Shown: piece by piece, positions 1 through 8,293 of the stretch
Layout of the letters: the number at the start of each line of letters is the position of its first letter
Numbering within the stretch: position 1 is the first letter of the stretch
NCBI GenBank assembly: GCA_046331705.1
Contig: JAXLQJ010000015.1
Span: forward strand, 74,790-138,789
DNA length: 64,000 bases
Reading direction: 5' to 3'
Source of the DNA: JADJOY01 sp046331705 [NCBI: bacterium]
GTDB taxonomy: Bacteria > JADJOY01
Translations under genes and position numbers: made by a program
The notes under the pieces: model-generated
What the model was told of the DNA's origin: nothing
Database searches by the model: none
What the model saw: only the letters and a program-made list of their open reading frames with translations

Positions 1-542
1 CACACGACCTGGGCCGCGTCGCCTGCGTGCAAGTACACCGTGCCGGCGCCGGCGTTGCCGCGCGGGTAGAAGGCGACCTTGTCGCTGCCGCCGCTGAACG
101 AGATGCCGTCCGGAAAGACCGTGGTACCGCCCGGGCCTTCGCTCACACCGGGAGCACCGAAGCGGATGCCGCGGGGGAGCTCCTTCACGACGCGGCGGGA
201 GCGGAAACCGTCGAGCAGCACTTGCGCCGCGTCTCGCTCGCCCGGGCCCTCGGTGTGATCGTCGTCGAGGTCCGCGAACGCGGTGTAGACGCCGTCGGCG
301 GGAGTGAGCGGTCTGGGAGCGAAGTCGACGTAGACGGTGCGATCGAGCGTGATCGCCCGCGCGCGCGCCACGCGGAGCGCGAGCACCAGCTCGTGCGCCG
401 CGACGCGCACGCGAGCATGCGGGTCGCGCGCCACGGCCAGCCCGCCGATCAGCCAGAGCCCACCCAGGACGGCGACCACCGCGAGCAGCTCGGGGATCGA
501 GAAGCCAGCGCTGCCGGTGTCGCGGGATCGCATGCGTGCCAT
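1..542 (-). CDS. GspH/FimT-type prepilin-like protein (3' end missing)
   Basis: Minus-strand reading frame opens with ATG at 540-542 and runs off the left edge with no stop, so only the first 180 residues are seen. Residues about 1-10 are a short polar leader, followed by the prepilin signature GFSIPELLAVVAVLGG with Gly before Phe and the Glu five residues into the mature protein, then a hydrophobic helix. The following RVAAHELVLALRVARARAI resembles the post-helix segment of GspH/FimT minor pseudopilins. Such proteins are cleaved by the prepilin peptidase and cap the pseudopilus of type II secretion or a type IV pilus. Partner genes would lie left of the window. The class is clear; whether it serves secretion or pili cannot be told. 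Confidence 0.8.
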   Translation of the reverse strand, partial: MARMRSRDTGSAGFSIPELLAVVAVLGGLWLIGGLAVARDPHARVRVAAHELVLALRVARARAITLDRTVYVDFAPRPLTPADGVYTAFADLDDDHTEGPGERDAAQVLLDGFRSRRVVKELPRGIRFGAPGVSEGPGGTTVFPDGISFSGGSDKVAFYPRGNAGAGTVYLHAGDAAQVV

Positions 543-672
543 GACGCCTCCACGGCTGCGCGCTGACGTCGAGCCGGGTCGGGAACGGTCGTTGCGCGCG
601 GCGCGCACGCGGCCCAGCGCAAGCGCGATGCCGCGCGAGCGGGCGTCCCTGCGGCGATTTCCGCGGTGAAAT

Positions 673-717
673 CGAGGTGCGCTTGCGGGCCAGCTGCGCC
701 CCAGCGGACGCACCTCG
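673..717. repeat. inverted repeat, 9-bp arms
   Basis: CGAGGTGCG at 673-681 is matched by CGCACCTCG at 709-717 with a 27-nt GC-rich interval. It lies in the 203-bp gap between the stop of the upstream membrane protein gene and the pseudopilin start. There is no clear T tract, so a terminator or operator role is only a guess. Confidence 0.3.
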
Positions 718-745
718 GCGCCCCGGCGGGCGCACCTCGGACGAG

Positions 746-1492
746 TCAGTGGATCTGGCGGAGCTCGCCGGCCAGCGCCGCGGCGCGTGGGCGGCTCGCG
801 ATGCGTCCGTCGCTGCACACGAAACCGCCGACGCGATCGAGGTCGGCGGGGTCGCGGGGCAGGATGAGGATCGCCTGCAGCTTGCCGTTCACGTCGACCC
901 GCGGCAGCGCGTTCCAGCGCTCGGACACGCGCACGAAGCGCTCGGACGACCAGATCGCTTCCATCGCCCGTTCGGGATCGAGCGCGGCGCCGGCAGCAGC
1001 GGACCATCCCACGGCGCAGAACTCCGTCGCGCGGTCGGTGTCGCGATAGAGGTCCATCGTGCTCTCCACCAGCGGGCGGGACTCGGCGAACCAGACGGCT
1101 TGATGAAACGCGCCCACCGCCGCGATCCCATTGGCGAAGGTGAGCACGAGCAGCGCCACGCCGGTGAACGTCCACCGCCATCGCCACGCGCCTGCGATCG
1201 GCGTCGCAGCGCTTTCTTCACGACGTCGACTGCGATGCAGCCAGCTCGCGAACGTGTGCCCGAGCAGCGCGACTCCGAGGCCCGCCACGAGGAACGTCGC
1301 GATCGCCCATGCGCTCAGCTGAACGCGCGGCAGCACGCGCGCGAGGAAGGCGACCCAGCCCACCGCCAGCGTGAGCGGGACGTCGATGATCAGAAAGCAG
1401 CCCGTCCCGGCACAGATCACGAGCAGCACGACGAGCTCGAGCGCCAGCGTGACGCCGCGCCCGACCCGAGTGCGCGGCGAGCGTTCGGTCAT
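746..1492 (-). CDS. hypothetical membrane protein
   Basis: Predicted 248-aa protein with about three or four hydrophobic segments: two near residues 12-55, one around 65-85 and one around 115-140. These are followed by a soluble C-terminal half containing PRVDVNGKLQAILILPRDPADLDRVGGFVCSD. No known family is recognised. The ATG overlaps the stop of the upstream gene as ATGA, which fixes the start and indicates translational coupling. The C-terminal half probably faces the periplasm, given the helix order. Function unknown. Confidence 0.6.
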   Translation of the reverse strand: MTERSPRTRVGRGVTLALELVVLLVICAGTGCFLIIDVPLTLAVGWVAFLARVLPRVQLSAWAIATFLVAGLGVALLGHTFASWLHRSRRREESAATPIAGAWRWRWTFTGVALLVLTFANGIAAVGAFHQAVWFAESRPLVESTMDLYRDTDRATEFCAVGWSAAAGAALDPERAMEAIWSSERFVRVSERWNALPRVDVNGKLQAILILPRDPADLDRVGGFVCSDGRIASRPRAAALAGELRQIH

Positions 1493-2217
1493 CGTGTCCG
1501 TTCGGCAAGCCGCGCTTGGATGTCGGTCAGCGGCAGATTCGTGATGTCGCCGTTCGAGAGCAGCGCGAAGCGATCGGCCCCGAAGACGCCCGGCTCCCAC
1601 ACGACCGGAATGGCTCCGTGATCGGGCGTCGCACCTGGAGCGTAGATGAACCGCGCGCCACTCGGATCACCCGCGTCCCAGTCCGCCGCGGGAATGTCGT
1701 CGACGAGATCGTGCGGCGGAAACGCTCCAGCGTGCTGCGCCGCGTAGCGCCAGAGCTCGATCCGAAGGCGTTCGAGGCGCGCACGCCTGGCGAGCCGAGC
1801 CGTCGAGCTCATCCGATCCTGCGAGCTTCCCGTCAGCTTGTAGGTCGTGGCCTGCCGGGTCCAGGCACCGGGCGTCATGAGCTCGCGGGCGCCGGAGATC
1901 ATCGTGAGCACCAGCACGAATGCCGCGCCCCACAGCCCGAGGAGCTGGAGCGCGCGCCGATAGCTCAGCAGGGGAAGCGCAGGAAAGTCCGCGCGCAGCG
2001 CGTTCCAGAGCGCTTGCACGCCCTTCGCGGACACGAGGAAGCAAGCGCAGAAGAACGAGACGGCGCTGAGCCGTACTCGTGCCACGTCGCTCAGGAACAC
2101 CGCGGGCATGCCGGCGAGCGCCGGCGCTGGCGACGCGACCAGCAGCAGCGCGAGCGCGAGCACCCGCGGGCGCGGCGGCGCGCCAGCGGGCAGGGCGGTT
2201 CGCGGACACGCGCTCAC
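1489..2217 (-). CDS. hypothetical exported/membrane protein coupled to the next gene
   Basis: Predicted 242-aa protein starting at GTG 2215-2217. Residues about 19-36 form a signal peptide ending in PAPALA. At least two more hydrophobic segments follow (about residues 45-65 and 85-110). The C-terminal third (RIELWRYAAQHAGAFPP ... RFALLSNGDITNLPLTD) resembles the soluble part of pseudopilin-like proteins, in which a helix is followed by a Gly/Pro-rich sheet region, but there is no prepilin leader. It overlaps the downstream membrane protein gene by 4 bp, so the two are likely co-translated. Function unknown. Confidence 0.55.
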   Translation of the reverse strand: MSACPRTALPAGAPPRPRVLALALLLVASPAPALAGMPAVFLSDVARVRLSAVSFFCACFLVSAKGVQALWNALRADFPALPLLSYRRALQLLGLWGAAFVLVLTMISGARELMTPGAWTRQATTYKLTGSSQDRMSSTARLARRARLERLRIELWRYAAQHAGAFPPHDLVDDIPAADWDAGDPSGARFIYAPGATPDHGAIPVVWEPGVFGADRFALLSNGDITNLPLTDIQARLAERTR

Positions 2218-2300
2218 GGTGGGATTATCTCGGATCTCGTGGCCCCTCGCACCGGGTGGGCGCGAAGGGCGCAGCGAAGAATCGCCGGCCTCGCCTGGTC

Positions 2301-3356
2301 TCACTCCACGCCGAGTCGGCGCATCTTCTTCTGGAGCGTGCGGCGCGACAGCCCGAGCGCCAGCGCGGCGCGGGTGCGGTTGCCGGCGCTGAGCGCCAGC
2401 GCGCGCGCCACCAGATCGGCTTCGGTCTCCACCAGCAGCGCGTCGAGTCGCGGTGACGGGATGGCGTCCGCGCCGCTCGAGTCCGGCAGATCGAAAGCGC
2501 TGGCCGTGAGCGGTCCGTCGTGCTCGGCCTCGATCACCGCGCGCCGGATGCGATGGTCGAGCTCGCGCACGTTGCCCGGCCACGCGTGGCGCATCAGTGC
2601 CTCGAGCGCGAGATCCTCGAAGCCGCGTACCGCGCGCCCGTACTGCTGGTTGGCGCGATCGAGGAACGCCCGCGCCAGCACCGGAACGTCCTCGATGCGC
2701 TCGCGCAAGGCAGGCACGTGGATCGGCAGCTCGTGGAGGCGCCAGTAGAGGTCCTGGCGAAACCGTCCGTCGGCGACCATCTCGGCGAGGGGTCGGTGGG
2801 TGGCGGCGATCACCCGCACGTCGATGCGATGGGTGTGGTCGGAGCCGACGCGCGAGATCTCGCCGAACTGGAGCGTGCGCAGCAGCTGCACCTGAACCAG
2901 CGGCGAGAGGTCGCCGATCTCGTCCAGGAAGGCGGTGCCGCGGTGGGCGACGTCGAAGCGGCCGCGGCGGGGCGCCCGCGCGTCGGTGAAGGCACCGCGC
3001 TCGTGGCCGAAGAGCTCGCTCGCCGCGATCGCGTCGGGGATGGTGCCGCATTGGATGACCACCCATGGCTGGCTGGCACGGTCCGAGAGCGCGTGGATGG
3101 CGCGTGCCACCAGCTCCTTGCCGGTCCCGCTCTCGCCCTGGATCAGCACGCTCGCGCGGGTCGCTGCCGCACGCGCGATGCGCGCGCGCAGCGTGACCAT
3201 GGCGCGCGAGCCGCCGATCAGGCTCGCGAGCGCGTCGCGGCCCGACGCGGTCGCGGTGGCCGCGGGCTGCGAGGGGAGGGCGGCTTGGGTCGAGTCGGCG
3301 ACGATCCAGGGCGAGGCCGAGGTGTCGTCGACACCCTGCGGTTCGTGCGCGTGCAT
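2301..3356 (-). CDS. sigma-54-dependent transcriptional activator (no receiver domain)
   Basis: Predicted 351-aa enhancer-binding protein. A short N-terminal region of about 55 residues carries no receiver, GAF or PAS domain. The AAA+ domain follows, with Walker A GESGTGKE, Walker B-type GTAFLDEIGDL, the arginine-rich QDLYWRLHELPI segment and a PGNVRELDH sensor region. A Fis-type helix-turn-helix closes the protein (RAALALGLSRRTLQKKMRRLGVE region). The loop that contacts sigma-54 reads GAFTDA rather than canonical GAFTGA. The start is backed by a strong Shine-Dalgarno sequence (GAGGAGG) eight bases upstream. Without a sensor domain it may be controlled by a partner or by its own level. The phasin-like gene lies 77 bp upstream on the same strand. 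Confidence 0.9.
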   Translation of the reverse strand: MHAHEPQGVDDTSASPWIVADSTQAALPSQPAATATASGRDALASLIGGSRAMVTLRARIARAAATRASVLIQGESGTGKELVARAIHALSDRASQPWVVIQCGTIPDAIAASELFGHERGAFTDARAPRRGRFDVAHRGTAFLDEIGDLSPLVQVQLLRTLQFGEISRVGSDHTHRIDVRVIAATHRPLAEMVADGRFRQDLYWRLHELPIHVPALRERIEDVPVLARAFLDRANQQYGRAVRGFEDLALEALMRHAWPGNVRELDHRIRRAVIEAEHDGPLTASAFDLPDSSGADAIPSPRLDALLVETEADLVARALALSAGNRTRAALALGLSRRTLQKKMRRLGVE

Positions 3357-3433
3357 GGCGAAACCTCCTCTCGCCCGCCGCGCGCGTCCCGCGCGCCGAG
3401 CCCGTTCACGACGGACCCGGCGGGGGTGGGGCG

Positions 3434-3778
3434 TCAGCGGGCAGACTTGCGTTTGGGCGCGGCGCCACGGCGCGCGCCGCCCGACCTGGCGCCGCCTTGG
3501 GCGTCGAGGCGGGCGTTGAGCGCGGCGAGCTGCCCCGCCAGAGCTTCGATGCGGTCCTCCAGGCGCCGCACGTCGGCGCGCGACGGAACGCTGAAGAGCG
3601 CCAGCATCGTCTGCATGTTCTTGTCGAGCTGGTTCTTCGCCGAGAGCGCCCGGGTCATGCCGTTGCCGAGCGCCTGCTGGAAATGGTCGTTCTTCATCAG
3701 CTCGCCCATCAGCTCCTGGAGCTTCTCGGTGCCGAGGCCGAGCAGGCGTTGCTTGAGGCCGTGAGTCGAGTCCGCCAT
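3434..3778 (-). CDS. phasin-like / polyhydroxyalkanoate granule-associated coiled-coil protein
   Basis: Predicted 114-aa protein, mostly amphipathic helix. Residues about 35-70 include FQQALGNGMTRALSAKNQLDKNMQTMLALFSVPSR in sequence, then a coiled coil (DVRRLEDRIEALAGQLAALNARLD). The tail is Ala/Gly/Lys/Arg-rich and basic (about 22 residues). The arrangement of a hydrophobic helix, a short (N/S)-(V/L)-P-(S/T)-R-x-DV junction and a coiled coil is typical of PhaF/PhaI-type phasins that coat polyester granules, and the basic tail could bind DNA. AGGAGA lies just upstream of the ATG. It is probably cotranscribed with the sigma-54 activator downstream. Assignment rests on pattern only; no PHA synthase is in the window. 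Confidence 0.55.
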   Translation of the reverse strand: MADSTHGLKQRLLGLGTEKLQELMGELMKNDHFQQALGNGMTRALSAKNQLDKNMQTMLALFSVPSRADVRRLEDRIEALAGQLAALNARLDAQGGARSGGARRGAAPKRKSAR

Positions 3779-3960
3779 GGGTGTCTCCTGGTGAGCAGAA
3801 AGTGTGCCGGGCCGGTAGCGAGGTCGATGCACGCTCGCTAGGAACGCGTCGCTCCGCGCAAGTCGCGAAGTATCGACGGCTCTCGTGGCCAGTCAAGCGC
3901 GTCCTCGCGCGGCGAGGAGGCTCGTGCGGCGCGCGCAGGAGCGCCGCGGCGAGTCCGAAA

Positions 3961-3980
3961 ACGTCTCGTCACCGAGACGT
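3961..3980. promoter_or_regulatory. perfect inverted repeat upstream of hsp20
   Basis: ACGTCTCG at 3961-3968 is followed by TCAC and the exact complement CGAGACGT at 3973-3980. It sits about 35 bp upstream of a TTGACA hexamer and 157 bp upstream of the hsp20 start, inside the 358-bp gap between the divergent phasin-like and hsp20 genes. It is not the CIRCE heat-shock element. A repressor or activator site is plausible but unproven. Confidence 0.35.
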
Positions 3981-4014
3981 CTCGGGCTCGAAGCCCGCGA
4001 CGAGCCCGCGGGCC

Positions 4015-4042
4015 TTGACAGCCAAGGGGCGCGACTTAGGTT
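4015..4042 (+). promoter_or_regulatory. candidate hsp20 promoter
   Basis: TTGACA at 4015-4020 and TAGGTT at 4037-4042 are separated by 16 bp. The preceding bases make CTTGACA, which could also be read as a sigma-32-like -35 element. It lies about 95 bp upstream of the hsp20 start codon. The -10 match is weak. Confidence 0.35.
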
Positions 4043-4136
4043 CGGCGTGCGACGAGGAAGCCGAGGGAAAAGAGGGCGGAAACGGCGCATTCATCGACGA
4101 AACAGGGACGATTTCGAACCCACGAGGAGGCCCGTC

Positions 4137-4565
4137 ATGGCATTGCTGCGTTACTCACCACTCAACGATCCGTTTGCTCTCGCCGAGGAAGTGCTCCGCG
4201 GTTGGCCGCGCAACGCCGGCGCCGTCGAATCCGACGTGTGGACCCCGCGCGTGGACATCCACGAGGACAAGGATGCGGTGCGGCTCGCCGCCGATCTGCC
4301 CGGCATCGATCCGAAGGCGGTCGAGATCAGCATCGAGGACGACGTGCTGACGCTGAAGGGCGAGCGCAAGCGCGAGACCCGCGGCGAGGGCAACGGGTTC
4401 CACCGCACGGAGCGGTATTTCGGATCCTTCGAGCGCCGCTTCTCGCTGCCGCAGACGGTCGACCGCGAGAAGATCGAGGCGAGCTACAAGGACGGCGTGC
4501 TCTACCTGACGCTGCCGAAGCGGGACGAGGTGAAGCCGAAGAAGATTCAGGTCGCGGTTTCGTGA
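4137..4565 (+). CDS. Hsp20-family small heat-shock protein
   Basis: Predicted 142-aa chaperone. An N-terminal arm of about 35 residues (YSPLNDPFALAEEVLRGW) precedes the alpha-crystallin domain (residues about 37-138). This includes PRVDIHEDKDAVRLAADLPGI, the EDDVLTLKGERK strand and the consensus DGVLYLTLPKR. The C-terminal tail carries the KKIQVAVS motif that stands in for I-x-I/V oligomer contacts. It acts as an ATP-independent holdase for unfolding cytosolic proteins. GAGGAGG precedes the ATG by eight bases, so the start is well supported over in-frame upstream codons. Single gene, with a hairpin terminator downstream and an inverted repeat and candidate promoter upstream. Confidence 0.95.
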   Translation: MALLRYSPLNDPFALAEEVLRGWPRNAGAVESDVWTPRVDIHEDKDAVRLAADLPGIDPKAVEISIEDDVLTLKGERKRETRGEGNGFHRTERYFGSFERRFSLPQTVDREKIEASYKDGVLYLTLPKRDEVKPKKIQVAVS

Positions 4566-4652
4566 TCCGAGCGCGGAAGCACCCTGTCGTACCGGTGGAC
4601 GGCTGAGACCGCCACCGCAATGACCGGCCGATCCAGAGCCGGCCCTGCAATC

Positions 4653-4687
4653 GAGCCCGCCTGCCCGACGAGATCGGGGGCGGGCTC
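4653..4687 (+). terminator. hairpin between convergent hsp20 and membrane protein gene
   Basis: GAGCCCGCC at 4653-4661 pairs with GGCGGGCTC at 4679-4687, and inner CCCGA/TCGGG can extend the stem. The tail is TTCGTTCGT, only moderately T-rich. Its place between convergent genes suggests a two-way terminator. Confidence 0.55.
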
Positions 4688-4810
4688 TTCGTTCGTGCTC
4701 GCCGGCGGACGTCGGGAAGACCGTCACCGCGTCCTCTCCCACCGATCGGCACCGATCGGGCTTCGCCCCGAGCACCGCTCACGCCGCTCGCACCCGTGGC
4801 GCGAGCGCCT

Positions 4811-5506
4811 TCACCACCGGTAGAAGCTCATCATCGCGAAGAAGATCAGAAAGCCCGCGATCACCAGGAACTCGAGCGGAAACCAATCGCCGCTGCGGGT
4901 TCCGGAGCGTTCGGGCGGTACCGGCGCGCCCTCGACCAGCATTGCCTCGATCAGCGAGCGCAGCGGCCCGTCGAGGCCGATCGCCGGCGGCACGTAGCGC
5001 ACCCGGAGGTGGGCCACCGCTGCCCCGGCAGCTCCCCCCGTGGTGAGCGTCGCCCACAGGCGCTTGGGGCGAATGCGACGATCCCAGGCCGAGGGGTTGC
5101 CGCCCTGGTACGCGACCAGGTCGGCGCCGCCGCGCTCGGGCTCGAGCCGAAAGCCCTCCTCGATCAGCCGGTGCCGCAGCCACCGCAGCGCGTCGTCGCG
5201 CTCCCCGACCGGCAGCTCGAGGTCGAAGCGGATCCCGGAGCAGCCCGGGATCTTGCCGACGATCCACGCCACCAGATGCACGAGCCCCAGGGCCGCGGCC
5301 ATCTCCCCGGCGCCACGGACCCCCTGGGCCAGCGCGCCGCCGATGGTGCCCTGCGTCAGCGCGCCGATGCCGAACGCGGCGAGCCCCATCGCCAGGGCCA
5401 CGTCCAAGACGAGCGGGACGCGCTCGATCCAGACCCGGCGGGTCTGCATCCGCCAGATCAGATAGGCGAGGGCGACGAGCATGCCGAGCGCGCCGACGGT
5501 ACGCAT
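4811..5506 (-). CDS. hypothetical membrane protein
   Basis: Predicted 231-aa protein. Hydrophobic segments lie at about residues 5-20, 30-55 and 65-88, with a last one near 205-225 (FLVIAGFLIFFAMMSFYRW). The middle is a soluble domain with LPVGERDDALRWLRHRLIEEG and DLVAYQGGNPSAWDRRIRPK. No family is recognised. It ends convergent to hsp20 and starts 37 bp downstream of the dmeF stop, so it may be the last gene of the same minus-strand operon. Confidence 0.6.
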   Translation of the reverse strand: MRTVGALGMLVALAYLIWRMQTRRVWIERVPLVLDVALAMGLAAFGIGALTQGTIGGALAQGVRGAGEMAAALGLVHLVAWIVGKIPGCSGIRFDLELPVGERDDALRWLRHRLIEEGFRLEPERGGADLVAYQGGNPSAWDRRIRPKRLWATLTTGGAAGAAVAHLRVRYVPPAIGLDGPLRSLIEAMLVEGAPVPPERSGTRSGDWFPLEFLVIAGFLIFFAMMSFYRW

Positions 5507-5543
5507 GGGCGGTTCTCGTCCGAGGCGCGTGGCGGCGCGCCGG

Positions 5544-6569
5544 TTACGGCGACTCCGGTGTCGAGCGGTGGAGCTCCACGGTGACGTGGCAGACGTCTTC
5601 GACGGCGCGGATCCGCTCGCGATGCTGCGTGGCGCCGCGTTCCTCGCTGTCGGCGATGGCCGCCACGCACGCGCGCCGGTTCGGGCCGATCTCCCAGAGG
5701 TGAAGGTCGAGCACCTGGCTGGTACCGTCGGCCTCGAGCGCCTGGCGAAGGCGGGCGAGCCGCCCAGGGTCGATGGCGGCGTCGAGGAGCTGCAGCGCCG
5801 AGCCGCGCGCGAGATCCACCGCCCAGCGAGTGATGACGATCCCGCCCACGAGGCCCATCATCGGGTCGAGAAACGTCCAGCCGAGGAAGCTGCCGGCGAG
5901 CAGCGCGGCGATCGCGAGGACGCTGGTGAACGCGTCGGCGATCACGTGCAGGTAAGCCGAGCGCAAGTTGTGATCGTGATGCGGGTGCCGCGCCGCGATT
6001 CGCTCGCCGGCGACGTGGCCAGGGTCGTGCGCGTGATCGTGCTCGTCCGCGGGGGGGTGGTGGGCGTGATCGTGGTCGTGGTCGTGGTGGCCGGCGTCGA
6101 GCACCAGCGCGCACGCCAAGTTCACGCCGAGGCCGAGCACGGCGATGGGGAGCGCCTCGCGGAACTGGATGGACACGGGGTCGACCAGGCGCTGGATCGA
6201 CTCGACTCCCATCCACAACGCCACGCAACCGAGCAGCACCGCGCTGGTGTAGCCGGCGAGCGCATAGGTCTTGCCGGTGCCGAAGCTGAAGCGCGCATCG
6301 CGGGATCGCTGGCGTGCGAACGCGTAAGCGAAAGCCGAGAGTCCCAGGGCGCCCGCGTGGGTGGCCATGTGCCAGCCGTCGGCGACCAGCGCCAGCGAGC
6401 CCGTGAGCTTCCCGATCGCCAGCTCGAGCACCATCATCCCGGTGGTCACGGCGACCACGATCCGGGTGCGCGCCTCCGCGCGCTCGACGCCGGCGTGCGA
6501 GTCGTGGTCGTTGCCGAGCGCCGGCGCTGGGTCGGCCGGCGCGCGCTCGCGGTGCGATCCCCCGCTCAT
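5544..6569 (-). CDS. dmeF: DmeF-type cation diffusion facilitator (Co/Zn/Ni exporter)
   Basis: Predicted 341-aa inner-membrane proton-coupled divalent metal exporter. Family-typical segments are VADGWHMATHAGALGLSAFA in TM2, with the HxxxD metal ligands, and NLRSAYLHVIADAFTSVLAI in TM5. A His/Asp-rich loop between TM4 and TM5 (repeated HD pairs, about residues 178-222) would act as metal bait. The cytosolic C-terminal domain includes VLDLHLWEIGPNRRACVAAI. The histidine-dense loop and the TM5 wording fit the DmeF subfamily better than CzcD. The ATG overlaps the stop of the FAD protein gene as ATGA, fixing the start. Confidence 0.88.
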   Translation of the reverse strand: MSGGSHRERAPADPAPALGNDHDSHAGVERAEARTRIVVAVTTGMMVLELAIGKLTGSLALVADGWHMATHAGALGLSAFAYAFARQRSRDARFSFGTGKTYALAGYTSAVLLGCVALWMGVESIQRLVDPVSIQFREALPIAVLGLGVNLACALVLDAGHHDHDHDHAHHPPADEHDHAHDPGHVAGERIAARHPHHDHNLRSAYLHVIADAFTSVLAIAALLAGSFLGWTFLDPMMGLVGGIVITRWAVDLARGSALQLLDAAIDPGRLARLRQALEADGTSQVLDLHLWEIGPNRRACVAAIADSEERGATQHRERIRAVEDVCHVTVELHRSTPESP

Positions 6570-8167
6570 GGCTCGCTCTCGATCCCGAGCGTGTGCAGCA
6601 CCCGCCTCGCCGCGCGCATGCCGTCGAGCGCCGCGGTGGTGATCCCGCCCGCGTAGCCGGCGCCTTCGCCGGCGGGGAAGAGGCCGCGCACACCCTCCGC
6701 CTCGCCGCCGTCGTCCCGTGGGATGCGGATGGGCGACGAGGTGCGGGTCTCCACCCCGACCAGCACAGCCTCGTCGCTGGCGAACCCGGGCATCTGCTCG
6801 CCGAATCGCCGCAACCCGTCGCGCAGCGGCGCGACCACCCACTCGGGCAGGCAGCGTTCGAGGGCGGTCGGTGTGACGCCGGGACGGTAGCTCGTCCGCA
6901 GCTCCGCATCGCTCGACCGGCCGGCCACGAAATCCACGAGGCGCTGGGCGGGCGCCCGATAGTCGCCGCCGCCGAGGGCGAACGCCGCTTGCTCCCAGCG
7001 GCGCTGGAACGCGACCCCGGCGAGCGGATCGGCGTCACCGCCGAAGTCCGCGGGGTCCACCGTGACGACCACGCCGCTGTTGGCTCGCGGCGCCGCGCGC
7101 GAGTGCGCGCTCATGCCGTTGGTGACCACGGCGTCGATCTCGCTGGTGGCCGCCAGGATTCGTCCGCCCGGGCACATGCAGAAAGTGTACACACCGCGTC
7201 CCGCGATCTGCGCCGTGAGGTTGTAGTCGGCGGGCGGCAGCGCGGCGGCGGCGCGCTCGCGGCGCGAGCCGTATCGCGCCACGTCCACGCACCATTGGGG
7301 ATGCTCGATGCGAACGCCGATGGCAAAGGGCTTTGCTTGCAGCCGGATTCCCGCGCGATCGAGCTCGGCGAAGGTGTCGCGCGCGCTGTGCCCGGTGGCG
7401 AGAACCACCGCCGGCGGCCGCAGCGTCGCGCCGCTCGACAGCACCAGCTCGGCGAGCCGGCCCTGGGCGACCTCGAAGCGCTGGGCGCGTTCGCCGAAGC
7501 GCTCGCTCACCCCGGCGTCGCGAAACCGCTCGCGCAGGTTGCGAAGCACGTGCCGCAGCCGATCCGTTCCGATGTGCGGCCGGCCGTCGGTGAGGATCTC
7601 GGAGGGCGCGCCGAACTCGACGAAGCGGCGCAGCACGCGCTCCAGATCGGGCTCGCGTCGGCGCGTGTAGAGCTTGCCGTCGGAGAACGTGCCCGCGCCG
7701 CCCTCACCGAACTGGATGTTGCTCTCGGGATCGAAGGCGCCGCCACGGAAGAAGCGCGCCACGTCGCGGGAGCGTTGCTCGACGGCCTGGCCGCGCTCGA
7801 CGAGCAGCGGCACCACGCCGGCTTCGAGGAAGGTCAGCACGGCGAAGAGCCCCGCCGGCCCCGCGCCGATCACCACCGGCTGGACGTCGCCGCGCCGGCG
7901 GCCGACGCGAAACGGCGCGGGCGTCGCGGGGGCGCGCGTGATCCGCGCGCCGGTGGCGCGCGCGAGCACCTCGTCCTCCGCGTCCACCTCCACGTCGACC
8001 GTCACGACCCAGATCGGAGGTCGTCGCCGCGCGTCGAGCGAGCGCCGTACCAGCGTCACACCGCGAATCGCCGACGGCGCGATGCTCAGCGCTCGCGCGG
8101 CCGTTTCCCGCCAGCCCTGGGCGTCGTCGCGCGACCGGCACCTCAGATCACGGATGCGGATCGGCAT
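6566..8167 (-). CDS. FAD-dependent oxidoreductase (COG2509-like)
   Basis: Predicted 533-aa protein. Residues about 1-95 form an N-terminal cap domain found in this uncharacterised dehydrogenase family. The FAD-binding Rossmann motif VIGAGPAGLFAVLTFLEAG follows at about 100-118. Further family blocks are SNIQFGEGGAGTFSDGKLYTR, ADYNLTAQIAGRGVYTFCMCPGG and a C-terminal LFPAGEGAGYAGGITTAALDG segment that completes FAD binding. The physiological substrate of the family is not known. The start at ATG 8165-8167 was chosen because the family begins directly with the PIRIRDL strand. It is translationally coupled to dmeF (ATGA). Confidence 0.8.
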   Translation of the reverse strand: MPIRIRDLRCRSRDDAQGWRETAARALSIAPSAIRGVTLVRRSLDARRRPPIWVVTVDVEVDAEDEVLARATGARITRAPATPAPFRVGRRRGDVQPVVIGAGPAGLFAVLTFLEAGVVPLLVERGQAVEQRSRDVARFFRGGAFDPESNIQFGEGGAGTFSDGKLYTRRREPDLERVLRRFVEFGAPSEILTDGRPHIGTDRLRHVLRNLRERFRDAGVSERFGERAQRFEVAQGRLAELVLSSGATLRPPAVVLATGHSARDTFAELDRAGIRLQAKPFAIGVRIEHPQWCVDVARYGSRRERAAAALPPADYNLTAQIAGRGVYTFCMCPGGRILAATSEIDAVVTNGMSAHSRAAPRANSGVVVTVDPADFGGDADPLAGVAFQRRWEQAAFALGGGDYRAPAQRLVDFVAGRSSDAELRTSYRPGVTPTALERCLPEWVVAPLRDGLRRFGEQMPGFASDEAVLVGVETRTSSPIRIPRDDGGEAEGVRGLFPAGEGAGYAGGITTAALDGMRAARRVLHTLGIESEP

Positions 8168-8293
8168 GGCTCGGGACGGCTGCGGCGGCTGGTGAGTGGA
8201 CGCGCACCTTTTCCGATGAGGGTGCCGGAGGATAGAACCACGTCGCCGTCGGAGCGCGCGGATTACCACGCGCGCCGCGGGAGGAACAAACCG

